From: an uncultured Eubacteriales bacterium
GTDB taxonomy: Bacteria; Bacillota; Clostridia; Oscillospirales; CAG-272
Length of the DNA: 35,659 nucleotides
Assembly (NCBI GenBank): GCA_934503195.1
Contig: CAKSVM010000027.1
Span: 1-35,659, forward strand
Direction: 5' to 3'
Shown here: positions 1-7,897 of the stretch, piece by piece
Layout of the letters: the number at the start of each line of letters is the position of its first letter
Numbering within the stretch: position 1 is the first letter of the stretch
The notes under the pieces: model-generated
The model's database searches: none
Seen by the model: only the letters and a program-made list of their open reading frames with translations
What the model was told of the DNA's origin: nothing
Program-made: the position numbers and the translations under genes

Positions 1-1267
1 GCTCAAGGCCCTCAAGGAATTCGAGGGACGCGCCGCCGCCGGTCGAGACATGAGTCATCTTGTCAGCGTAGCCGAGCTTTTCAACAGCCGCCGCCGAATC
101 GCCGCCGCCGATGATCGAGATAGCACCCGACTCAGCGATAGCCTTTGCTACCGAACGAGTACCCGAAGCAAAGTTCTCCCACTCGGAAACGCCCATCGGT
201 CCGTTCCAGATAACAGTGCCCGCGCCGACGAGAGTCTTGGAGAAAAGCTCCTGAGTCTTTTCGCCGATATCGAGTCCCATCCAGCCGTCCGGAATCGAGT
301 CGGAGTAAATGCGCATGAAGGTGGTGTCTTCCTTATACTCGCGGCCGATGATGTTGTCGACCGGGAGGAGGAAGCTTACGCCCTTGGCGCGTGCCTTATT
401 CATGATCTCGGTCGCGAGATCGAGCTTGTCAGACTCGCAGATCGAGGTGCCGATCTGGTTGCCCATAGCCTTGAAGAAGGTGTATGCCATACCGCCGCCG
501 ATGATGATCGTGTCGCACTTTTCGAGGAGCGAGTTGATGACGCCGATCTTGTCCGAGACCTTCGCGCCGCCGAGGATAGCGACGAACGGACGCTTCGGAT
601 CCTCGAGGGCCTTGCCCATGACCTCGATCTCCTTCTGGATGAGGTAACCGCAGACAGCGGTCTTGAGGTAGTCAGCGACGCCCGCGGTCGAAGCGTGCGC
701 TCTGTGAGCCGTGCCGAACGCGTCGTTTACGTAGATCTCAGCGAGAGAAGCGAGCTTCTTCGCGAACTCGGGATCGTTCTTCTCCTCAGCCGCGTGGAAA
801 CGGACGTTCTCGAGAAGGAGAACCTCGCCGTCCTTGAGAGCGGCTGCTTTTGCCTGAGCGTCTTCGCCGACAACATCCTTCGCGAGGACTACCGGAATGC
901 CCTTCTTTGCGAGGTCGTCAGCGACGATCTTCAGCGAGAGCTTTGTGATGTCGCCCTTAGCCTTTTCGAGAGCGGCTGCCTTAGCGGCTTCTTTTTCAGC
1001 CTCGGGGAGAGCCTCGATCTTCTTCTTTTCCTTCTTGTCAAGCGCGAGCTTGTCGTCAAGAACGTTGTGAGGTCTGCCCATGTGCGAGCAGAGGATGACT
1101 CTCGCGCCGTGCGCGATGAGATACTTGATGGTCGGGAGCGCGCCGACGATACGCTTGTCGTCAGTGATGACGCCGTCCTTTACCGGGACGTTGAAATCGC
1201 AGCGGACGAGTACGCGCTTGCCGCGGAAGCCTTCGCCGATGTCTTCGATTGTTTTCTTGTTGTACAT
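1..1267 (-). CDS. pgk: Phosphoglycerate kinase (3' end cut by window edge)
   Basis: This cytosolic glycolytic enzyme interconverts 1,3-bisphosphoglycerate plus ADP with 3-phosphoglycerate plus ATP. The reverse-strand reading frame stays open from an ATG at 1267 to the left edge, about 422 codons. Visible family motifs are RCDFNVP near the N-terminus, ENVRFH, GGAKVSDKI, WNGPMGV, the nucleotide-binding GGGDSAAAV, and STGGGASLEFL just before the edge, so only some ten C-terminal residues should be missing. A GAGGTGA ribosome-binding site sits 7 bases before the ATG. A Lys/Glu/Ala-rich insertion after the SHMGRP motif makes the protein longer than the usual ~395 residues; I recall similar insertions in clostridial PGKs. 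The gene has its own promoter and appears monocistronic at its 5' side. Identity is certain. Confidence 0.97.
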   Translation of the reverse strand, partial: MYNKKTIEDIGEGFRGKRVLVRCDFNVPVKDGVITDDKRIVGALPTIKYLIAHGARVILCSHMGRPHNVLDDKLALDKKEKKKIEALPEAEKEAAKAAALEKAKGDITKLSLKIVADDLAKKGIPVVLAKDVVGEDAQAKAAALKDGEVLLLENVRFHAAEEKNDPEFAKKLASLAEIYVNDAFGTAHRAHASTAGVADYLKTAVCGYLIQKEIEVMGKALEDPKRPFVAILGGAKVSDKIGVINSLLEKCDTIIIGGGMAYTFFKAMGNQIGTSICESDKLDLATEIMNKARAKGVSFLLPVDNIIGREYKEDTTFMRIYSDSIPDGWMGLDIGEKTQELFSKTLVGAGTVIWNGPMGVSEWENFASGTRSVAKAIAESGAISIIGGGDSAAAVEKLGYADKMTHVSTGGGASLEFLEGLE

Positions 1268-1334
1268 TTATTTTCACCTCATTGAATGATTTTGTAACTG
1301 CACTGCCGCGGATAAAATTCCCGCAACTATTCTT

Positions 1335-1363
1335 ATTGTAGCACATTTTTGCCGGGATATCAA
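1335..1363 (-). promoter_or_regulatory. Sigma-A promoter of pgk
   Basis: On the reverse strand TTGATA (1358-1363) and TACAAT (1335-1340) are separated by exactly 17 bases, 68 bases upstream of the pgk start. Confidence 0.75.
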
Positions 1364-1451
1364 CCGGTTTTTGTGAAATTTTTGCCGAAAATTCATTTTT
1401 TCGGTTTGGCACAAATATTATTGCCAAAAGCTCCGCTTTATAGTATATTTT

Positions 1452-2300
1452 TTACGCGGAAAATCCGACGAATGTACCATAGAGCAGCACGGCCGCGCCG
1501 AGCGCGATCCGGTACCAGCCAAAAACTCTGAAGTCGTGCTTTTTTATGAAGTCCATCAAGAATCTGATGCAGATGAGCGACACGACAAACGCCGTCACGC
1601 ATCCGGTAAGTAAAACGGCAAGCTCGGTTCCGGTGAAGGCCAGTCCGAATTTCACAAGCTTCAGAAGGCTCGCGCCGAACATAACCGGGATCGCGAGGAA
1701 GAACGTGAACTCAGCCGAGACCGTGCGGCTGACGCCGAGAATCAGCCCGCCGAGAATCGTGATGCCCGAGCGCGAGGTTCCGGGCAGAATCGCCGCGATC
1801 GTCTGGAAAAGCCCGATGAAGAGTGCCGTGCGGAAGCTTATCGAGGCCAGATCGTTTATCTTCGGCTTCCGCCCGGAATTGAGACTCTCGACGAGAAGGA
1901 AGGCCGCGCCGACGACAATCAGCATTATCGCGACGGTTATCGGATTGTAGAAGAGATCGTTTATCTGATCGTCAAAGAAGACTCCGACGATCGCCGTCGG
2001 TACGCAGGCCAGCGCGATCTTGAGCCACAGGAAGAATTTGTCGCGCTTCATTATCCCTAAAATCTCGCCTTTTTTCGAGAACGGGAAGATCTTGTCCCAG
2101 AATATCACGATGACCGCGATTATCGAGCCGAACTGAATCACGACCTCAAACATCTGCCAGAAATTCTCCGAGACGTTTTCGAAGCTGACGAACTCTTCGA
2201 GCAGAATCATGTGTCCCGTGCTTGAAATCGGCAGCCACTCGGTGATTCCCTGTACGATGCCGAAGAGAACCGATTTCAGGATTTCGATGAATATTTCCAT
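1452..2300 (-). CDS. uppP: Undecaprenyl-diphosphate phosphatase (BacA/UppP)
   Basis: This integral membrane phosphatase recycles undecaprenyl pyrophosphate to the monophosphate lipid carrier for peptidoglycan and other wall polymers, and its overproduction gives bacitracin resistance. The protein (282 residues from the ATG) is very hydrophobic, with about eight membrane segments. It shows both family signatures: GITEWLPISSTGHM near the N-terminus and PGTSRSGIT near residue 175. A GTG at 2309 is in frame, but it lies inside the AGAGGTGG ribosome-binding site, so the ATG at 2300 is the better start. The U32-family gene ends 12 bases upstream, so the two are almost certainly cotranscribed. Length is normal for the family. 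Confidence 0.95.
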   Translation of the reverse strand: MEIFIEILKSVLFGIVQGITEWLPISSTGHMILLEEFVSFENVSENFWQMFEVVIQFGSIIAVIVIFWDKIFPFSKKGEILGIMKRDKFFLWLKIALACVPTAIVGVFFDDQINDLFYNPITVAIMLIVVGAAFLLVESLNSGRKPKINDLASISFRTALFIGLFQTIAAILPGTSRSGITILGGLILGVSRTVSAEFTFFLAIPVMFGASLLKLVKFGLAFTGTELAVLLTGCVTAFVVSLICIRFLMDFIKKHDFRVFGWYRIALGAAVLLYGTFVGFSA

Positions 2301-2312
2301 AAATTCCACCTC

Positions 2313-3593
2313 TTATTGCGCTCTGACGATGTCGCCGGGCTTAAGAGCGAAGGGGACGATCGCCGAAAATTCCATGTAGGGATGCGGAGCCGACTCAATT
2401 TCGTTTCCCTCTGAGTCAAAGAGCTTTTCAAGCCTGAGCGCGCGCCCGGTCATTCCGGGGCTTATCACCTCGACGTCCGAGTACGCGAAGACCTTGTTCC
2501 GCTGGACGAAGACCGCGCGCTTAGTTTCTTCATCATATGACTCGACGCGGCAGAGATATGCCTTTTCCTTCATGTAGCCCGGAGTTTTCGCGGTGTTGGC
2601 GTCCTCGTTCGGCTTTGAGAAGTAGTATCCGGTCGAGTATTCGCGGTGGCTGACACTTTCAAGCTCGCGCGCCCATGTCGGATCGAAGACGTAATTTTCC
2701 GGATCCTTAAGATACCGGTCGATCGCTATGCGGTAGGTGTTCGTGACGACGGCGGTGTAGTATTCGCTCTTCATCCGCCCCTCGATCTTGAAGGAGGTCA
2801 CGCCCGACTGAACGAGTTCGGGAATATGCTCGATCATGCACATATCCTTTGACGAGAGGAAGAAGGTTCCGCGTTCGTTTTCCTCGACCGGGATCCGGTT
2901 GTCGGGGCGTTTTTCCTCGACGATCTCGAAGTCGGTCAGTCCCTCGTCACGGTTGTCGACAATTGTCGACGGCTGGTAGCTCATATTCCATCGGCAGGGC
3001 TGGGCGCAGCGGCCGCGGTTGGCGTCGCGTCCGACGAAATGCTGCGACAAAAGACAGCGTCCCGAATACGATATGCACATCGAGCCGTGGATGAAGGCTT
3101 CGAGTTCAAGCTCGGGCGGCGTGTTTTCGCGGATGTACTTTATCTCGTCAAGAGTCAGCTCGCGGGCGAGGACGACGCGCTTCGCGCCGAGTCTGTACCA
3201 TTCGGAAGCCGCCGCCGCGCTGACGGTTGACGCCTGAGTCGAGATGTGAAGCTCGGTGTCGGGCATATGCTTCTTCACAAGCGAGATCACGCCGAGGTCG
3301 ACCGCGATGACCGCGTCGATTCCGAAGCCTGAGATCGCCTTTACATATTCGGTGAGCTTCGGATACTCGTCCGAGTGCGGCGTTGTGTTGAGCGTGAGAT
3401 TGATTCTGACATTCCGCTCGTGCGCGTAGTTCACGGCGTCGCGGAGTTCGTCGAGAGTGAAATTCGCGGCTGCGGCGCGCATTCCGAAATCGTCTCCGGC
3501 GAGGTAGACCGCGTTCGCGCCATAGAGAATCGCCGCTTTCATTTTGTCAAAGCTTCCGGCGGGGGACAGAAGCTCCGGTGGGTTTGTTGTCAT
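2313..3593 (-). CDS. U32-family protein, probable tRNA 5-hydroxyuridine synthase (TrhP/YrrO/YegQ type)
   Basis: The family is historically called peptidase U32 (collagenase-like). Characterised members YegQ/TrhP and Bacillus YrrO instead hydroxylate the wobble uridine of tRNAs, using an iron-sulfur centre. The 426-residue length matches these. The N-terminus has the PELLSPAGSFDKMKAA opening and the TIM-barrel style ISTQAS motif. The middle carries the Cys-rich signature, with HGSMCISYSGRC near residue 170 and GRCAQPCRW near 195, followed by FFLSSKDMCMIEHIPEL. A C-terminal beta domain ends the protein. The start ATG at 3593 follows an AAAGGA site. It is the first gene of a two-gene unit with uppP. 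The exact substrate is inferred from family membership. Confidence 0.85.
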   Translation of the reverse strand: MTTNPPELLSPAGSFDKMKAAILYGANAVYLAGDDFGMRAAAANFTLDELRDAVNYAHERNVRINLTLNTTPHSDEYPKLTEYVKAISGFGIDAVIAVDLGVISLVKKHMPDTELHISTQASTVSAAAASEWYRLGAKRVVLARELTLDEIKYIRENTPPELELEAFIHGSMCISYSGRCLLSQHFVGRDANRGRCAQPCRWNMSYQPSTIVDNRDEGLTDFEIVEEKRPDNRIPVEENERGTFFLSSKDMCMIEHIPELVQSGVTSFKIEGRMKSEYYTAVVTNTYRIAIDRYLKDPENYVFDPTWARELESVSHREYSTGYYFSKPNEDANTAKTPGYMKEKAYLCRVESYDEETKRAVFVQRNKVFAYSDVEVISPGMTGRALRLEKLFDSEGNEIESAPHPYMEFSAIVPFALKPGDIVRAQ

Positions 3594-3624
3594 TTCGGTT
3601 CCTTTCGATCATTTACTTTCCTAT

Positions 3625-3653
3625 ATTATACCACGTCGGGCGGAAAAAAGCAA
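3625..3653 (-). promoter_or_regulatory. Promoter of U32-uppP unit
   Basis: Reverse-strand TTGCTT (3648-3653), 17 bases, TATAAT (3625-3630) with an extended TGG in front of the -10. The -35 is preceded by CTA, giving the CTATTGC signature also seen at three other promoters in this window. Confidence 0.75.
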
Positions 3654-3702
3654 TAGACTTTCGGAAGTTGCGAAAAAAGTTTGGAAATTTTCAAATTACC
3701 CC

Positions 3703-3731
3703 TTGATTCTTACGGCGTTTTGAGGTATAAT
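3703..3731 (+). promoter_or_regulatory. Sigma-A promoter of ychF
   Basis: TTGATT (3703-3708), 17 bases, TATAAT (3726-3731), with a second overlapping TATAAT at 3731-3736, 43 bases upstream of the ychF ATG. Confidence 0.75.
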
Positions 3732-3773
3732 ATAATGTAATTTTGTATTATTTTGCATAGGAGAACATAAATC

Positions 3774-4868
3774 ATGAAGCTTGGTATCGTTGGACTTCCG
3801 AATGTCGGAAAATCCACTCTCTTTAACGCGATCACAAACGCCGGCGCGGAGTCGGCAAACTATCCCTTCTGCACGATCGACCCGAACGTCGGAGTCGTCG
3901 CGGTTCCCGACAGCCGTCTTGACGTCCTCGCCGAGATGTACCACCCCGAAAAATACACTCCGGCCGTCATCGAGTTCGTCGACATCGCGGGACTCGTCAA
4001 GGGCGCGTCGAAGGGTGAGGGACTCGGAAACAAATTCCTCTCGCATATCCGCGAGTGCGACGCGATAATCCATGTCGTCCGCTGCTTCGAGGACCCGAAC
4101 ATAATCCACGTCGACGGCTCGATCGACCCGATGCGCGACCTTGAGACGATCAATATGGAGCTTATCTTCTCGGATCTCGAAATGCTCGAAAGACGAATCG
4201 ACCGCGTCAGAAAGGCTCTCAAGGGCGACAAGACGCTCGGAGCCGAGCTTGAGCTGCTCGAAAGAGTCTACGCCGCGCTTTCCGAGGGAAAGAACGCCCG
4301 TTCGCTCGACTACAATGAGGACGAACTCGCGATCATGCAGGACTGCCAGCTCCTCTCGATGAAGCCGGTAATCTACGCCGCTAACATCGCCGAGGACGAG
4401 ATCGGAAGCGATATGTCGGACAACGCCGGATATCAGAAGCTCAAGGCCTACGCCGAGAGCGAACACGCTCAGATCATGCCGATCTGCGCCGGAATCGAGG
4501 CCGAGATCGCTCAGCTCGACGGCGACGAAAAGACTGAGTTCTTAGCCGACCTCGGAATCAAAGAGAGCGGACTCGACCGCCTCATCAAGGCAAGCTATTC
4601 GCTCCTCGGACTCATCAGCTACCTCACCGCCGGCCCGAAGGAAGTCCGCGCGTGGACGATCACAAAGGGAACCAAGGCTCCGCAGGCCGCCGGAAAGATC
4701 CACTCGGATTTTGAGCGCGGATTCATCCGCGCCGAGGTCATCGGCTTCGACGAGCTTGTCGAGTGCGGCACGATGGCGATCGCGAAGGAGAAGGGTCTCA
4801 TCCGCAGTGAGGGCAAGGATTACGTCATAAAGGACGGAGATATCGTCCTGTTCAGATTCAACGTCTGA
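3774..4868 (+). CDS. ychF: Ribosome-associated P-loop ATPase YchF (OLA1 family)
   Basis: YchF is a universally conserved Obg-related P-loop protein that hydrolyses ATP rather than GTP and associates with ribosomes; it has been tied to oxidative-stress responses. The 364-residue length is typical. The N-terminus has the P-loop GLPNVGKSTLFNAIT (residues ~7-21), then the switch motif DIAGLVKGASKGEGLGNKFL (~66-85). The NKxD position reads YAANIAEDE, the atypical motif that explains ATP preference in this family. The C-terminal TGS domain contains VRAWTITKGTKAPQAAGKIH and ends with FRFNV, the normal terminus. AGGAG lies 11 bases before the ATG. The alpha-galactosidase follows after 40 bases with no visible terminator. 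Confidence 0.97.
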   Translation: MKLGIVGLPNVGKSTLFNAITNAGAESANYPFCTIDPNVGVVAVPDSRLDVLAEMYHPEKYTPAVIEFVDIAGLVKGASKGEGLGNKFLSHIRECDAIIHVVRCFEDPNIIHVDGSIDPMRDLETINMELIFSDLEMLERRIDRVRKALKGDKTLGAELELLERVYAALSEGKNARSLDYNEDELAIMQDCQLLSMKPVIYAANIAEDEIGSDMSDNAGYQKLKAYAESEHAQIMPICAGIEAEIAQLDGDEKTEFLADLGIKESGLDRLIKASYSLLGLISYLTAGPKEVRAWTITKGTKAPQAAGKIHSDFERGFIRAEVIGFDELVECGTMAIAKEKGLIRSEGKDYVIKDGDIVLFRFNV

Positions 4869-4874
4869 TTCCTC

Positions 4875-4887
4875 GCCGGAATCCGGC
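4875..4887. repeat. Short hairpin before the alpha-galactosidase RBS
   Basis: GCCGGAATCCGGC folds as a 5-bp stem and is followed by TCTGA and the AAAGAGG ribosome-binding site. It is a near copy of the longer palindrome before clpB (7861-7878). There is no T-run, so it is not a terminator. Confidence 0.5.
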
Positions 4888-4908
4888 TCTGAGAAAAGAG
4901 GTGCGGCC

Positions 4909-7065
4909 ATGCCGATATTATATAATGAAGGAATTTTCAAACTCGACGCGGGCGAGATGACCTACGCTTTCGCGGTTACAAACGGGATTCTCATGACCCG
5001 CCACGTCGGCGCGAGACTCGACCGGATCGGGGATATTCCCGACGCTTCGTATACGGCGGTCAGAAGGCGCGTTTCGGTGCATTCGCGGCCGTTTGTCGGG
5101 ATGTTTGACGAGTATCCGGGCTGGAACGCCTCGATCCGCGGAACCGAACCCGCGCTTAAGGTCAATTTTTCGGACGGCACGCGCGATCTGATACTGAAAT
5201 ACATTTCGCACGAAATAAACGGCGAGACCCTGAAAGTGAAGCTGCTCGACGAAAAATTCGGGCTTTCGGTGACGCTCAGCTACCGCGTATACGACGACTG
5301 CGGGCTTATCGAACGCTCGGCCATTATTGAGAATTCTGGCGGATACGACGCCGAACTCGAAATTTTCAGCTCGGGAATCCTTCATCTGCCCTACCGCGAC
5401 GAATACCGTCTGACCTCGCTTACCGGAAAGTGGAGCGAGGAATACCGTATAAGCCGCGAAAAAATCCGCGACGGACAGACGGTTTTACAGACGCGGAACA
5501 TCCTTTCGGGAGCCGACGCTCTGCCATTCTTCGCGATCGACGAGGGCGACGCCGACGAGCGGCACGGAAACGTCTGGTTCGGTTCGCTTGTCTGGAGCGG
5601 AACGCATAAGATTGTTGTTGAGCGCGGAGTCTGCGGCGACGTGTCGGTTTCGGCCGGGATAAACAGCTTCGACTGCCGGATAAACCTGAGGCCGGGCGAA
5701 TCGTTTGAGACGCCGGGGCTTGTCTTTGGCTTCACCGAGGGCGGATTCGGAAAGATGAGCCGCGATATCCACGCTTTCGAGAGAAAGCACATAATGCCGA
5801 AGGTCGAGGCCGAACGGATCATGCCGGTCGTCTGCAACGCCTACGGAACCTATTTCGGCGCGATAAACGAGGAGAAGATCCTTTCGCTGATCGAACCTGC
5901 GCACGAGATCGGAGTCGAGGCTCTGATTGTCGACGCCGGATGGTCGGGCGAGGGCGAGGACTACCGCAAGGGAATGGGCGACTGGAATCAGAATCTCATC
6001 CGCTTCCCGCACGGGCTGAAGCGGATCTCTGACGAGCTGCACAGCCGCGGGATGATGTTCGGTCTCTGGATGGAGCCCGAGTGCGTGCATCCCGATTCGG
6101 AGCTTTTCCGTGAGCATCCCGACTGGGTGTTCGGCGGCGAGGCACGCGGAAGGAATCCCGAGGGCGTGCGCTACGCGCTGAACTTCGCGATAGACGAGGT
6201 CCGCGACTACATGACCGGGAAAATCCTGACGCTCATCGAGGAATGCGGGGTCGATTACTTCAAGATCGACTACAACCGTTATCTCTTCGAGGTCGGAAAC
6301 CCACTCACCGGGCGCGAGACATGGGTGAAGTATGTCGAAAATCTCGGAAAATGCTACCTCGCGGTCAAGGAAAAGTATCCGGAAATCCTCTTTGAGAACT
6401 GCGCGGGCGGCGGAATGCGCACCGATCTTTCGATGCTCCGCTTCTCGGGACGTATAAACCGCTCGGACAATCAGGATCCGCTCGACGTTCTGAAAATCCA
6501 CGAGGGCTTCTCGTATCTGATGCTCCCGAAGCTCGCGGGCGGCGGATGCCATATAAGCGATGTCTACACTCGTCACCACAACGGTCGTGTCACGCCGATG
6601 AAGTATCAGGCCGAGGTCGCGATGATGGGTTCGCTGGCGATCGGAAAGAACCTCGCCGAGATCACCGACACCGAGAGGGAAGAGCTTAAGGGCTACGTCG
6701 AAAAATACAAGTCGATCCGTCATATCGTGCATCTTGGCGACATCTATCGTCTGGCATCGGCGTACGACAAGCCCTACGCGACGTTTGAGTATCTTTACGG
6801 CGGCGAGGGAGTTATCTTCATGCTGGGAACGAGTCAGCAGTTCATGGCGCTTCCCGAGCCGTTACGGCTCATGGGGCTCGACGAGGATTCGCTCTACAGA
6901 ATCGAGGACGGCGGAGTCGTCAGCTTCAATCCGAACGCGCCGGGCGCGAAGAACACCTCGCCCGAATACATCACAATGAGCGGCAAGGCTCTCATGAAGC
7001 TCGGACTGAAAATTAAGCTTGAAGGCGACTTCGACAGCCGGGTTATAAGATTCAGAAAGGTCTGA
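4909..7065 (+). CDS. Alpha-galactosidase, glycoside hydrolase family 36
   Basis: GH36 enzymes release terminal alpha-1,6-galactose from melibiose, raffinose-family sugars and galactomannan fragments with retention. The 718-residue length is normal and there is no signal peptide, so it should act in the cytoplasm on imported oligosaccharides. The N-terminal beta-supersandwich (~1-290) precedes the (beta/alpha)8 barrel. The barrel carries DAGWSGEGEDYRKGMGDW and FGLWMEPECVHPDSEL; the nucleophile is Asp454 in YFKIDYNR, and the acid/base is Asp520 in RSDNQDP. The CAGGGMRTD motif lies between them. The acid/base motif differs from the common W(T/P)SDNTD form, having Asn-Arg before Ser-Asp. AAAGAGGTG precedes the ATG. 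It follows ychF closely and ends at a strong terminator, so it probably shares the ychF transcript, an unrelated partner. Confidence 0.93.
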   Translation: MPILYNEGIFKLDAGEMTYAFAVTNGILMTRHVGARLDRIGDIPDASYTAVRRRVSVHSRPFVGMFDEYPGWNASIRGTEPALKVNFSDGTRDLILKYISHEINGETLKVKLLDEKFGLSVTLSYRVYDDCGLIERSAIIENSGGYDAELEIFSSGILHLPYRDEYRLTSLTGKWSEEYRISREKIRDGQTVLQTRNILSGADALPFFAIDEGDADERHGNVWFGSLVWSGTHKIVVERGVCGDVSVSAGINSFDCRINLRPGESFETPGLVFGFTEGGFGKMSRDIHAFERKHIMPKVEAERIMPVVCNAYGTYFGAINEEKILSLIEPAHEIGVEALIVDAGWSGEGEDYRKGMGDWNQNLIRFPHGLKRISDELHSRGMMFGLWMEPECVHPDSELFREHPDWVFGGEARGRNPEGVRYALNFAIDEVRDYMTGKILTLIEECGVDYFKIDYNRYLFEVGNPLTGRETWVKYVENLGKCYLAVKEKYPEILFENCAGGGMRTDLSMLRFSGRINRSDNQDPLDVLKIHEGFSYLMLPKLAGGGCHISDVYTRHHNGRVTPMKYQAEVAMMGSLAIGKNLAEITDTEREELKGYVEKYKSIRHIVHLGDIYRLASAYDKPYATFEYLYGGEGVIFMLGTSQQFMALPEPLRLMGLDEDSLYRIEDGGVVSFNPNAPGAKNTSPEYITMSGKALMKLGLKIKLEGDFDSRVIRFRKV

Positions 7066-7071
7066 ACTTTC

Positions 7072-7099
7072 AAAGCCACCACTAATGTGGTGGTTTTTT
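7072..7099 (+). terminator. Rho-independent terminator after alpha-galactosidase
   Basis: CCACCAC (7076-7082), loop TAAT, GTGGTGG (7087-7093) and six Ts form a perfect 7-bp stem, extendable by pairing of the flanking AAAG with the T-run. Confidence 0.92.
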
Positions 7100-7139
7100 G
7101 ATGGATTCTGAATTTTGTGTGAAAATTTATATAAACCCC

Positions 7140-7168
7140 TTGACAAATTATATTGCGTGTGCTATAAT
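7140..7168 (+). promoter_or_regulatory. Consensus sigma-A promoter of the ribbon-helix-helix gene
   Basis: TTGACA (7140-7145), 17 bases, TATAAT (7163-7168): a perfect match. Because it lies here, in-frame codons upstream of 7199 cannot be part of the protein. ATTGC (7152-7156) and GCAAT (7175-7179) form an inverted repeat across the -10, a possible autoregulatory site. Confidence 0.9.
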
Positions 7169-7198
7169 ATATATGCAATCAAGAAAGAAGGTGAGAAC

Positions 7199-7852
7199 AT
7201 GAAGAAGACACTCTACAGCCTGACACTTTCGGACGAGGTGATCCGCGAGATCGATATGCTGGCGCACCGCAAGGGAACCAACCGTTCGAATCTCGTGAAT
7301 CAGATCCTCGCCGAGTACGTCAATCTCCGCACTCCCGAGCAAAAGGTCGGCGATATATTCAGCGCGATCGAGGAGCTTATGTCAGCGACGCAGATAATCC
7401 CGCAGGTCACTGAGGGCGCGCCGTCAATGGCTCTTCGTTCATGTCTCGAGTACAAGTACCGCCCGACGGTGAGGTACGAGGTCGAGCTTATGCCGGCTGT
7501 GAAAAACGGTCAGATCGGAGATCTTTCGGTCGTCTTCCGCACGCAGTCGAGCGCGCTTCTGGGAGTTCTTACCGATTTCTTCAGACTCTGGAGCAAAATC
7601 GAGCAGAAATATCTTCCGCTCGAACCCCGGTATCATCTTGACGATGGCAGATTCACGCGGACTCTTTCCTGTCCGACCTCGAACGGAAGCGAAAAGACCG
7701 GGCTCTCGGCAAAGGAACTCGCGCGGATCATCTCGGATTATATAAGACTCTTCGATAAATCGCTCAAAGCCTTCGTCGCCGGGACGATGACTCCCGACGA
7801 AATCGCGGCCGGGTACGCCGCCGATCTCAAAAACAGAAACATCATTATATAA
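7199..7852 (+). CDS. Ribbon-helix-helix (CopG-like) protein with uncharacterised C-terminal domain
   Basis: The 217-residue protein begins with a ribbon-helix-helix DNA-binding module: strand KTLYSLTLSDEVIREID, then a helical stretch with RKGTNRSNLVNQILAEYV (~20-45). I do not recognise the remaining ~170 residues; they contain a beta-rich centre (YEVELMP, DLSVVFRTQ) and an amphipathic C-terminal helix (SDYIRLFDKSLKAFVAG). The ATG at 7199 follows AGAAGGTGAG and lies downstream of a consensus promoter. clpB starts 45 bases after the stop with only a palindrome between, so the two may be cotranscribed and this protein may regulate that unit. That role is inference. No toxin partner is adjacent, which argues against a classic antitoxin. 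Confidence 0.75.
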   Translation: MKKTLYSLTLSDEVIREIDMLAHRKGTNRSNLVNQILAEYVNLRTPEQKVGDIFSAIEELMSATQIIPQVTEGAPSMALRSCLEYKYRPTVRYEVELMPAVKNGQIGDLSVVFRTQSSALLGVLTDFFRLWSKIEQKYLPLEPRYHLDDGRFTRTLSCPTSNGSEKTGLSAKELARIISDYIRLFDKSLKAFVAGTMTPDEIAAGYAADLKNRNIII

Positions 7853-7860
7853 ATCATCCG

Positions 7861-7878
7861 GAGCCGGAATTCCGGCTC
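7861..7878. promoter_or_regulatory. 18-bp perfect palindrome between the RHH gene and clpB
   Basis: GAGCCGGAATTCCGGCTC is a perfect palindrome ending 8 bases before the AAGGAGG of clpB. It has no T-run. It could be an operator or an mRNA hairpin that affects clpB translation or processing. It resembles neither CIRCE nor the CtsR heptad repeat. Confidence 0.6.
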
Positions 7879-7897
7879 ATCTGAAGGAGGAACACAT

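Noticed and set aside
50..1285. Long forward-strand open frame opposite pgk
   Set aside because: It is the antisense shadow of a certain pgk gene, has no family similarity and is rich in Arg/Asp/Leu from GC-rich reverse codons. Similar shadows opposite clpB (8942-10480) and the alpha-galactosidase (5485-6732) were dropped for the same reason.
3696..4466. Reverse-strand frame overlapping ychF
   Set aside because: ychF is unmistakable on the forward strand; the reverse frame starts inside ychF and has no recognisable domain or SD.
7861..7878. Palindrome before clpB as a terminator or CIRCE element
   Set aside because: No T-run follows, and the sequence does not match the TTAGCACTC/GAGTGCTAA repeat.
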